Below are positions 1 to 4,717 of a DNA stretch of 6,169 bases, one piece after another. The stretch is taken from assembly GCA_023420795.1 (NCBI GenBank), contig JAEZVM010000317.1, forward strand, positions 1 through 6,169. The letters run 5' to 3'. This DNA comes from Pseudomonadota bacterium. GTDB taxonomy: Bacteria; Pseudomonadota; Gammaproteobacteria; Burkholderiales; Burkholderiaceae_D. The notes under the pieces were generated by a model, which ran no database searches, had not been told where the DNA came from, and was given only the letters and a program-made list of their open reading frames with translations. Position 1 is the stretch's first letter. Each line of letters opens with the position of its first letter. Made by a program: the position numbers and the translations under genes.

Positions 1-113
1 TTCCACAGCTCGCCGTCCTGCGCGGCCAGTGCCAGGTCGGTGGCGTGCAATGCCGCCAGCGGTTCCAGCCGCACGCCGTGCAGTTCCAGCGTGACCGGTT
101 CGACTCTGATCAT
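1..113 (-). CDS. GNAT-type N-acetyltransferase, N-terminal fragment
   Basis: Only the first 37 codons lie in the window; the gene continues beyond position 1. The start ATG (113-111) follows the stop codon of the moxR-like gene directly (TAAATG), so the two genes are surely co-transcribed and probably translationally coupled. The visible peptide starts MIRVEPVTLELHGVRLEPL and continues through an HATDLALA segment to DGELW. This matches the usual opening of RimJ/RimL-like GNAT acetyltransferases: a first beta strand with a 'G-x-R-V/L-x-L-x-P-L' pattern, then a helix. Such enzymes transfer an acetyl group from acetyl-CoA to an amine, but the acetyl-CoA-binding motif lies outside the window and the substrate cannot be inferred. 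The family call rests on about 37 residues and is therefore moderate. Confidence 0.6.
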   Translation of the reverse strand, partial: MIRVEPVTLELHGVRLEPLAALHATDLALAAQDGELW

Positions 114-968
114 TTACCGGTTCGTCCGCGACATGAACACAAGACGTTCGAACAGATGCACATCCTGCTCGTTCTTCAGCAGCGCGCCATGCAGCGGCGG
201 CACGATGGTCTTCGCATCCTTGCTGCGCAGCGCGTCGGCCGGAATATCTTCGGCCAGCAGCAGCTTCAGCCAGTCCAGCAGCTCGGAAGTGGACGGCTTC
301 TTCTTCAGCCCGGCGACTTCGCGCACCTCGTAGAAGGTCTGCAGCGCCTGCGCCAGCAAGTCCTTTTTCAGGTTCGGGAAGTGCACATCGACGATCTGCG
401 TCATCGTGTCCTTGTCCGGGAACTTGATGTAGTGGAAGAAGCAGCGGCGCAGGAAGGCGTCCGGCAATTCCTTCTCGTTGTTCGACGTGATGATGACCAG
501 CGGGCGATTCTTCGCGCGCACCATCTCGCGCGTCTCATAGACGTAAAACTCCATGCGGTCGAGTTCGCGCAGCAGATCATTCGGGAATTCGATATCGGCC
601 TTGTCGATCTCGTCGATCAGCAACACCACCTGCTGCTCCGAGGTAAACGCCTGCCACAGCACACCCTTGACGATGTAGTTGTGGATATCCTTGACCCGTT
701 CATCGCCGAGCTGCGAATCGCGCAGGCGCGACACCGCGTCGTATTCATACAAACCCTGCTGCGCCTTGGTGGTGGACTTGATATGCCACTGCAGCAGCGG
801 CATCCCGAGCGCGGCGGCGACTTCCTCGGCCAGCATGGTCTTGCCGGTGCCCGGCTCACCCTTGATCAGCAACGGCCGCTGCAGCGTCAGCGCCGCATTC
901 ACGGCGAGTTTCAGATCATTGGTCGCGACATAGTTTTGAGAGCCTTCGAAGCGCGTATCTGGTTGCAT
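114..968 (-). CDS. MoxR-family AAA+ ATPase
   Basis: A 284-residue AAA+ ATPase of the MoxR group, a normal length for the family. Walker A is GEPGTGKT at residues 37-44. Walker B is VVLLIDE at 114-120, followed by IDKAD. The sensor-1 region is IITSNNEKELPDAF at 159-172, with the arginine pair RR at 174-175 as arginine-finger candidates. The C-terminal third is the helical lid. No signal peptide or membrane segment is seen, so the protein is cytoplasmic. MoxR proteins are known as chaperone-like ATPases that help mature or activate partner complexes, often with a von Willebrand A (VWA) protein encoded next door. Here the gene directly downstream is instead a GNAT-like acetyltransferase. The start ATG (968-966) gives the expected N-terminus shortly before Walker A. 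The ribosome binding site is weak: an AAGG only two bases from the ATG. The specific client is unknown. Confidence 0.93.
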   Translation of the reverse strand: MQPDTRFEGSQNYVATNDLKLAVNAALTLQRPLLIKGEPGTGKTMLAEEVAAALGMPLLQWHIKSTTKAQQGLYEYDAVSRLRDSQLGDERVKDIHNYIVKGVLWQAFTSEQQVVLLIDEIDKADIEFPNDLLRELDRMEFYVYETREMVRAKNRPLVIITSNNEKELPDAFLRRCFFHYIKFPDKDTMTQIVDVHFPNLKKDLLAQALQTFYEVREVAGLKKKPSTSELLDWLKLLLAEDIPADALRSKDAKTIVPPLHGALLKNEQDVHLFERLVFMSRTNR

Positions 969-997
969 AGCCTTGTGTCATCGAAAAGAAAAAAACA

Positions 998-1003
998 AGT
1001 ATA
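998..1003 (-). promoter_or_regulatory. Candidate -10 box for the moxR-like gene
   Basis: On the minus strand the bases read TATACT, a 5/6 match to the sigma-70 -10 consensus, about 30 bases upstream of the moxR-like start codon. No good -35 hexamer lies 16-18 bases further upstream, so this is only a candidate. If it is used, the 5' leader would be short, roughly 20-25 nt. Confidence 0.25.
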
Positions 1004-1094
1004 AGCGAGAAAGACAGCGTCGTTTCCCGGAAAGCCAGGCCTGTTCTGGGCGTGGAAGGCTCTCCTGGATCACAATGCAGAGGGTAGGGAAATA

Positions 1095-1108
1095 TTGATG
1101 CAAATCAA
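1095..1108. promoter_or_regulatory. FNR/Anr-type binding site
   Basis: The bases TTGATGCAAATCAA are a perfect match to the FNR consensus TTGAT-N4-ATCAA. The symmetry extends one further base on each side (A at 1094, T at 1109). FNR/Anr proteins are oxygen-sensing [4Fe-4S] regulators that bind this site when oxygen is low. The site lies upstream of two c-type cytochrome genes, typical targets of this regulator. Its centre is about 47 bases before the start predicted from the CATAAT at 1137-1142, a little further than the classical -41.5 spacing. Control of the divergent moxR-like gene is possible but less likely, because the box sits about 130 bases from that start codon. Confidence 0.82.
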
Positions 1109-1136
1109 TTCCGAATGGTGCGCAAGCAAACGCCTA

Positions 1137-1142
1137 CATAAT
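1137..1142 (+). promoter_or_regulatory. Candidate -10 box of the cytochrome operon
   Basis: CATAAT matches five of six bases of the -10 consensus and lies about 35 bases downstream of the centre of the FNR-type box. No good -35 box is present, which is usual where an activator such as FNR replaces it. The predicted transcription start is near 1149. A second promoter closer to the gene cannot be excluded. Confidence 0.35.
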
Positions 1143-1336
1143 GGCAGCCGGGAGACATCTGCCTCTTGCAGCTTCGTCCAGAAATACGCGCATGTCCAGT
1201 GTGCGGCGATTTCCAGACACGCTCTTGCCGGGCCAAGAACTCATCCGCCAACGAATCATTTGAAAAAGCGCGGCACTTTTCCGCAGCGATGATGCCGAGT
1301 CATTGCTGCACCGGGAGACACCGCCGGATGGGTGCT

Positions 1337-1360
1337 TGGGATTTCGTACTCACTATCCCA
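1337..1360 (+). other. Stem-loop just upstream of the first cytochrome start
   Basis: TGGGAT (1337-1342) and ATCCCA (1355-1360) form a six-base inverted repeat with a 12-base loop, ending seven bases before the ATG at 1368. That ATG has no recognisable Shine-Dalgarno sequence in front of it, so a structure here could affect translation initiation. The stem is short and may be coincidental. Confidence 0.3.
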
Positions 1361-1367
1361 GATCATC

Positions 1368-1688
1368 ATGAAAAGACAATTTGCGTTTCTCGTGTTAGCA
1401 GCAGCCAGCAGTCTCACAATGGCGGCAGAAGTGACCGGCAATGCCGGAACGGCGGCCAACAAGGTGGCCATGTGCATCGGCTGCCATGGTATTCCGGGAT
1501 ACAGGGCGGCTTATCCGGAGGTTTACCAGGTTCCCCTGATCGGCGGCCAGTCGGCCAAATATATCGAGAATGCGCTGAACGCCTACAAGAAGGGCGAGCG
1601 CAAGAACCCGAGCATGCGCGGCATCGCCGCCGGCCTGACGGATCAGGATATTGCCGACATCGCGGCTTACTACGCACAGCAAAAATAA
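1368..1688 (+). CDS. Periplasmic monohaem cytochrome c (class I, c4/c553-like)
   Basis: A 106-residue precursor with a Sec signal peptide (MKR, a hydrophobic stretch, then cleavage near TMA-AEV around residue 19). The haem-binding motif is CIGCH at residues 36-40: Cys36 and Cys39 bind haem covalently and His40 is the proximal ligand. Met83, in NPSMRG, is the likely distal ligand. The 'IGGQSAKYIENALNAYKKGER' region and the C-terminal TDQDIADIAAYYA helix closely resemble one half of a dihaem cytochrome c4. The likely role is periplasmic electron transfer towards a terminal oxidase or reductase, which fits the FNR-type box upstream. I chose ATG 1368 over the in-frame GTG at 1332 because it places the basic n-region directly at the start of the signal peptide. 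The second cytochrome gene follows after 12 bases. The redox partner is not shown by the sequence. Confidence 0.93.
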   Translation: MKRQFAFLVLAAASSLTMAAEVTGNAGTAANKVAMCIGCHGIPGYRAAYPEVYQVPLIGGQSAKYIENALNAYKKGERKNPSMRGIAAGLTDQDIADIAAYYAQQK

Positions 1689-1693
1689 GGGGA
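1687..1693 (+). promoter_or_regulatory. Ribosome binding site of the second cytochrome gene
   Basis: AAGGGGA lies seven bases before the ATG at 1701 and overlaps the stop codon of the preceding cytochrome (TAA, 1686-1688). It is a good site, in contrast to the first gene, which has none. This suggests the second cytochrome may be translated more efficiently, possibly with help from ribosomes ending on the first gene. Confidence 0.7.
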
Positions 1694-1700
1694 CGAACAG

Positions 1701-2042
1701 ATGAAGATGATTCTCGCCGGCGCGCTTGCGCTGTTTTCCTTCAATGCTTTCGCCGCCGGCGATATCGAGGCAGGCAAGGCCGCGGCCGAAAAATACAATT
1801 GCTTCTCCTGCCATGGCAAGGACTACAACACGCCGATCGACCCGAGCTATCCGAAGCTCGCCGGCCAGCACCAGGATTATCTGGTCGTGGCGATGAACGC
1901 GTACAAGCGTGGCGCGGATGGTGTGAACGGCCGCGGCAACGCCATCATGGGCGCGCAGGTCAAGCCGCTGTCGCGGCAGGATATGCAGAACATTGCGGCA
2001 TACCTGCACAGCCTGCCGGGCTCTCTGGTGTTGCGCAAGTAA
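1701..2042 (+). CDS. Periplasmic monohaem cytochrome c (class I, c4/c553-like)
   Basis: A 113-residue precursor. The signal peptide covers about residues 1-18, with a good cleavage site AFA-AGD. The haem motif is CFSCH at residues 34-38, and Met83 (NAIMGAQ) is the probable distal ligand. The YPKLAGQHQDYL segment (residues 50-61) is a hallmark of cytochrome c4/c553-type domains, as is the closing SRQDMQNIAAYLHSL helix. It is the second gene of the operon and is followed by an intrinsic terminator about 25 bases after the stop. With the first gene, it looks like a dihaem cytochrome c4 split into two separate single-haem proteins, although separate origin of the two is equally possible. The likely role is electron transfer in the periplasm under low oxygen, inferred from the family and the upstream FNR-type box. 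Confidence 0.93.
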   Translation: MKMILAGALALFSFNAFAAGDIEAGKAAAEKYNCFSCHGKDYNTPIDPSYPKLAGQHQDYLVVAMNAYKRGADGVNGRGNAIMGAQVKPLSRQDMQNIAAYLHSLPGSLVLRK

Positions 2043-2067
2043 GCAGGCTTTCAGGAAGGAGGAGGAG

Positions 2068-2091
2068 CCGCGGCATGCCGCGGTTTTTTTT
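2068..2091 (+). terminator. Intrinsic terminator of the cytochrome operon
   Basis: CCGCGGCATGCCGCGG (2068-2083) is a perfect 16-bp palindrome forming a six-pair GC-only stem with a CATG loop, followed by eight T residues (2084-2091). The T tract lies only on the plus-strand side, so it terminates the cytochrome transcript and not the facing DUF1841 transcript. It ends two bases from the last base of the DUF1841 gene. Confidence 0.9.
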
Positions 2092-2093
2092 CT

Positions 2094-2516
2094 TCAGCGC
2101 CGTTTCACGCATTCGACATAGGCAGCCCCGTCGGGTGGCAGGCCGCTGCGCTGGGAATTCCAGATCATCTCACCGAGGCACTCCATGATCTGATGGTGCG
2201 CCTCATGTTCGGAATTCAATCGTTGCGCCAGCGAGAGAAATGCCGCGCGGATTCCCGGCGGCTGGTCGATCGAAATCTGTTCGGCGATCGACAGGTGCAT
2301 GGACAGATGCAGGAAGGGATTGCTCTGTCCGCGCTCCACCGAATAATCGGCCGCCAGTGCTTCTTCGACATCTTTCAGCGCATCCGCGTACTCTTCATGC
2401 TGCACGATCCAGTCGCGCGCGATCGCTTCCAGTGGCGTGAGAATTTCATTGGCGCGCAGCTTGCGGTAGGTCTCGCAGAAGAAACGGCGCACGTCGTGCT
2501 GGGATGGGGTAAACAT
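2094..2516 (-). CDS. DUF1841 family protein
   Basis: A 140-residue soluble, probably cytoplasmic protein that I recognise as DUF1841, a betaproteobacterial and gammaproteobacterial family without an assigned function. Typical features are the start MFTPSQHDVRRFF, the block NPFLHLSMHLSI (67-78), SIDQPPGIRAA (82-92), and a helix with HEAHHQIMECLGEMIW (104-119). I chose ATG 2516 because family members begin at this MF-x-PS motif. The longer frame to 2624 would add 36 unrelated residues overlapping the divergent promoter region. There is no purine-rich ribosome binding site before the ATG. His70 and His74, and His104, His108, Glu112 and Glu116, fall at four-residue intervals on predicted helices, which suggests a metal site (inference). 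There is no signal peptide and no membrane segment. The gene stands alone, convergent with the cytochrome operon. Confidence 0.88.
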   Translation of the reverse strand: MFTPSQHDVRRFFCETYRKLRANEILTPLEAIARDWIVQHEEYADALKDVEEALAADYSVERGQSNPFLHLSMHLSIAEQISIDQPPGIRAAFLSLAQRLNSEHEAHHQIMECLGEMIWNSQRSGLPPDGAAYVECVKRR

Positions 2517-2580
2517 CGATGAGTGAGGAGGATTTGCAGAAGGCGACCATTGTACCGAACGGGCGCAATGGATCTGCTCT

Positions 2581-2609
2581 AAGATAGGCGGCTCGTGCCA
2601 AAAGCTCAA
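2581..2609 (-). promoter_or_regulatory. Candidate sigma-70 promoter for the DUF1841 gene
   Basis: On the minus strand, TTGAGC (2609-2604) and TATCTT (2586-2581) are separated by 17 bases. Each hexamer matches four of six consensus bases. Transcription would start near 2574 and give a leader of roughly 58 nt. The site overlaps the upstream region of the divergent nitroreductase gene, so the two promoters may compete. Confidence 0.35.
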
Positions 2610-2645
2610 GATTGTTTTATTCAACCATCAAAAATGGAATCGATC

Positions 2646-3227
2646 ATGTTGAACGACAGCGCACTCAACACCCTGTTTTACCAGGCGCGCACCCAGCAAG
2701 GCTGGCGCGACAAGGACATTACCGACCAACAGCTGCACCAGATTTACGACTTGATGAAATGGGGCCCGACCTCGGCCAATTGCTCGCCCGCGCGTATCGT
2801 CTTCGTGAAGACGCCGGAGGCGAAGAAAAAGCTGCTCGCCTGCATGAACTCTGGAAATATCGAGAAAACCCGGACTGCGCCGGTAACAGCGATCATCGGC
2901 ATGGACATGGCGTTCTATGAAAAGCTGCCACAGCTTTTCCCGCATACCGATGCGCGTTCCTGGTTCGCCGGCAATCAGCCGTTGATTGACGCGACCGCGA
3001 TGCGCAACTCGTCGCTGCAGGGCGGTTATTTCATCATGGCGGCGCGCGCCGTCGGGCTGGATTGCGCGCCCATGTCGGGCTTCAATGCGGACAAGCTGAA
3101 CGAGGCCTTCTTCGCCGGTACTTCGGTCAAGGCCAATTTCGTTTGCAGCATCGGCTACGGCGACAGCAGCAAGCTGCATCCGCGCGGCCCGAGGCTTTCG
3201 TTCGACGAAGCCTGCAAGATTGCGTGA
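2646..3227 (+). CDS. RutE/HadB-type nitroreductase family protein (possible malonic semialdehyde reductase)
   Basis: A 193-residue FMN-dependent oxidoreductase of the nitroreductase superfamily, close in length to E. coli RutE (196 residues). Subfamily blocks are YDLMKWGPTSANCSPARIVFV (residues 34-54, with the FMN-contacting PTSANCSP), ADARSWFAGN-like TDARSWFAGN (101-110), RNSSLQGGYFIMAARAVGLDCAPMSGF (120-146) and the closing LSFDEACKIA. RutE reduces malonic semialdehyde to 3-hydroxypropionate in pyrimidine breakdown. No other rut gene is nearby, so the physiological substrate is open, and other quinone, enal or nitro substrates are possible. I chose ATG 2646 because MLNDSAL matches the usual N-terminus and a GGAA lies seven bases upstream. 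ATG 2634 and the GTG at 2595 would add residues without family support. It is a single-gene unit that converges on nth with a 9-base gap. Confidence 0.9.
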   Translation: MLNDSALNTLFYQARTQQGWRDKDITDQQLHQIYDLMKWGPTSANCSPARIVFVKTPEAKKKLLACMNSGNIEKTRTAPVTAIIGMDMAFYEKLPQLFPHTDARSWFAGNQPLIDATAMRNSSLQGGYFIMAARAVGLDCAPMSGFNADKLNEAFFAGTSVKANFVCSIGYGDSSKLHPRGPRLSFDEACKIA

Positions 3228-3236
3228 GTAGTTTTG

Positions 3237-3887
3237 TTAAACCGCCTTGCCGGGCAGAGGCGTCTTGTCCCGGTACTCGCACAGGTCGGCGATGATGCAG
3301 TTCCAGCATTGCGGCTTGCGCGCGATGCAGGTGTAGCGCCCGTGCAGGATCAGCCAGTGGTGCGCGTCATGCCGGAATTCCTGCGGCACGAATTTCAGCA
3401 GCTTGCGCTCGACTTCATCGACATCTTTGCCCGGCGCGATGTTGGTGCGGTTGGAGACGCGGAATATATGCGTATCGACCGCGATAGTCGGCTCGCCGAA
3501 CGCCGTGTTTAGCACCACGTTGGCGGTCTTGCGGCCGACTCCGGGCAGCGCCTGCAGCGCTTCGCGGGTGCGCGGCACCTCGCCGCCGTGCTGCTCCAGC
3601 AGGATGCGGCAGGTCTCGATCACGTTCTTCGCTTTAGTACGGTACAGACCGATGGTACGGATGTAGTCTTCCAGACCATCGACGCCCAGCGCATGGATGG
3701 CGGCTGGCGTATTCGCTAACGGGTACAGCCGGCGCGTCGCCTTGTTGACCGATATATCGGTCGCCTGCGCCGACAGGATCACGGCGATCAGCAGCTCGAA
3801 CGGCGTCGTGTATTCCAGCTCAGTGGTCGGATGCGGATTGGCCTGCCGGAAGCGGCGAAAGATTTCCAGGCGCTTCTCCGCGTTCAT
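3237..3887 (-). CDS. nth: Endonuclease III (DNA glycosylase/AP lyase)
   Basis: A 216-residue base-excision repair enzyme that removes oxidised pyrimidines from DNA and nicks the abasic site. The helix-hairpin-helix motif is LPGVGRKTAN (residues 114-123). Lys120 (catalytic nucleophile) and Asp138 (in VDTH) sit at the same numbers as in the E. coli enzyme. The C-terminal [4Fe-4S] loop has Cys187, Cys194, Cys197 and Cys203 in the expected C-x6-C-x2-C-x5-C spacing. All key residues are present, so it should be active. Its ATG overlaps the rnfB stop codon by four bases (ATGA), which indicates translational coupling. No terminator follows it: the stop is nine bases from the end of the convergent nitroreductase gene, so read-through antisense transcription is likely. 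Confidence 0.98.
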   Translation of the reverse strand: MNAEKRLEIFRRFRQANPHPTTELEYTTPFELLIAVILSAQATDISVNKATRRLYPLANTPAAIHALGVDGLEDYIRTIGLYRTKAKNVIETCRILLEQHGGEVPRTREALQALPGVGRKTANVVLNTAFGEPTIAVDTHIFRVSNRTNIAPGKDVDEVERKLLKFVPQEFRHDAHHWLILHGRYTCIARKPQCWNCIIADLCEYRDKTPLPGKAV

Positions 3888-4603
3888 TGCCGTTCCTTTG
3901 CAGCTTCATCGGCTGCCGCTCGCGCTGCCATCTGTTCCTTCTGCAAGCGCGCGCGCTCCATCGCTGCGTGGATGATCGCCTTCTTGCGCTCCTGCGCTGC
4001 CTTTTCCTCGGGTGTCAGCGTCGGTTCTGCTGCCGCAGCCTTCAGCTTTGCCGCCGCCTTGGCCGCCAGCCGCGCATCGTCCTCTTCCTTCTCGCGGCGC
4101 AGCCGGAACAGGTGGAACTCGTGCCGCTCGCGCGCCGCATCCGCCTGCTGCTGCGACCATGCATCCCAGCCGGTCTTGCCGGGCGTGACATCGACCATTG
4201 CAATGCAATCGACCGGGCAGGGTGCGAGGCACAGATCGCAGCCGGTGCACAGTTCCGGCACCACGGTATGCATCTGCTTGGCTGCGCCGACGATCGCGTC
4301 CACCGGACAGGCCTGGATGCAGAGCGTGCAGCCGATGCACAGCGATTCATCGATCACCGCGACCGGGCGCGGGCGTTCGATGCCATTGACGGGATTGAGA
4401 GGGATCACCGGCTTGCCGAGCAGCTTTGCGATCCGGGCAACGCCTTCCGCGCCGCCGGGCGGGCACTGGTTATAGTCGGCGCTGCCATTCGCGACCGCTT
4501 CCGCATAGGGGCGGCAAGCCGGATAGCCGCATTTCGTGCACTGCGTCTGCGGCAACAGGTCTTCGATCTGATCGGCCAGCGATTTGGGGAGAGTTGATGA
4601 CAC
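3884..4603 (-). CDS. rnfB: RnfB/RsxB-like iron-sulfur electron-transfer protein without membrane anchor
   Basis: A 239-residue protein with three expected [4Fe-4S] sites. The first is the RnfB-type motif QCTKCGYPAC (Cys22, Cys25, Cys30), completed by Cys47 in NQCPPGG. Two ferredoxin motifs follow: Cys89/92/95/99 (CIGCTLCIQACP) and Cys119/122/125/129 (CTGCDLCLAPCP). Unlike RnfB of the membrane Rnf/Rsx complex, it has no N-terminal hydrophobic helix: it starts about 20 residues before the first cysteine and should be soluble. Residues 153-239 form a highly charged Ala/Lys/Glu-rich tail likely to be helical or coiled. The start is GTG (4603-4601), with no evident ribosome binding site and a short predicted leader. 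It is the first gene of an operon with nth. In E. coli nth also follows the rsx genes, so this pair looks like a remnant of that arrangement. The electron partner is unknown. Confidence 0.92.
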   Translation of the reverse strand: MSSTLPKSLADQIEDLLPQTQCTKCGYPACRPYAEAVANGSADYNQCPPGGAEGVARIAKLLGKPVIPLNPVNGIERPRPVAVIDESLCIGCTLCIQACPVDAIVGAAKQMHTVVPELCTGCDLCLAPCPVDCIAMVDVTPGKTGWDAWSQQQADAARERHEFHLFRLRREKEEDDARLAAKAAAKLKAAAAEPTLTPEEKAAQERKKAIIHAAMERARLQKEQMAARAAADEAAKERQ

Positions 4604-4627
4604 GACTTGTTTTACGATGCAAAAGCA

Positions 4628-4645
4628 GGATTATCCGGGTAATCC
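4628..4645. repeat. 18-bp near-perfect palindrome, candidate operator of rnfB-nth
   Basis: GGATTATCCGGGTAATCC pairs GGATTA with TAATCC around a central CCGG, and only one base pair breaks the symmetry. It covers the whole candidate -10 box of rnfB (4630-4635), a position typical of repressor operators. I do not recognise the regulator. Confidence 0.5.
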
Positions 4646-4658
4646 GCCTATGCTTCAA
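4630..4658 (-). promoter_or_regulatory. Probable sigma-70 promoter of rnfB-nth
   Basis: On the minus strand, TTGAAG (4658-4653) and GATAAT (4635-4630) are spaced by exactly 17 bases, matching four and five of six consensus bases. Transcription would start near 4623 and give a leader of about 20 nt before the GTG start. It lies immediately after the phaZ terminator, so the operon is probably transcribed independently of phaZ. Confidence 0.6.
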
Positions 4659-4663
4659 ACAAT

Positions 4664-4693
4664 AAAAAAGCCGTTCGCCCGGAGGGGAACGGC
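4664..4693 (-). terminator. Intrinsic terminator of phaZ
   Basis: In the minus-strand direction, GCCGTTC (4693-4687) pairs perfectly with GAACGGC (4676-4670) across a 10-base loop, followed by six T residues (4669-4664). It starts about 24 bases after the phaZ stop codon. There is no T tract on the other side, so it works only for phaZ. Confidence 0.9.
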
Positions 4694-4717
4694 CTGGCAG
4701 AACGGTTTGCAGCCGGA

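Larger units (their letters stand above)
969..1367. other. Divergent intergenic region and long cytochrome leader
   Basis: A 399-base gap between the divergent moxR-like gene and the cytochrome operon. It holds the FNR-type box, a candidate -10 for each direction and a short inverted repeat just before the cytochrome start. No open frame in it resembles a protein: the longest local frames start on weak codons and have no recognisable composition. If transcription starts near 1149, the cytochrome mRNA would carry about 220 nt of untranslated leader. I recognise no known riboswitch or small RNA in it. Confidence 0.6.

Noticed and set aside
45..1004. Long plus-strand open frame opposite the moxR-like gene
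   Set aside because: It is an antisense shadow of a clear AAA+ gene; its Arg/Gln/Leu/His-rich composition is typical of such shadows and no domain is seen.
1095..1292. 65-codon frame in the cytochrome leader
   Set aside because: Its start falls inside the FNR-type box, it begins with TTG, and it has no ribosome binding site or protein-like pattern.
1332..1367. Longer N-terminus for the first cytochrome from GTG 1332
   Set aside because: It would place 12 uncharged residues before a normal signal peptide that begins MKRQF at ATG 1368.
1166..2188. 340-codon plus-strand frame across both cytochrome genes
   Set aside because: It runs in another frame over two genes with signal peptides and haem motifs, and crosses the terminator; the peptide is Arg-rich low-information sequence.
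2517..2624. 36-residue N-terminal extension of the DUF1841 protein
   Set aside because: Family members start at the MF-x-PS motif, and the extension would overlap the divergent promoter region and its own candidate promoter.
3887..4597. Plus-strand frame opposite rnfB
   Set aside because: The minus strand encodes an intact RnfB-like protein with three conserved cysteine motifs; this frame is its antisense reflection.
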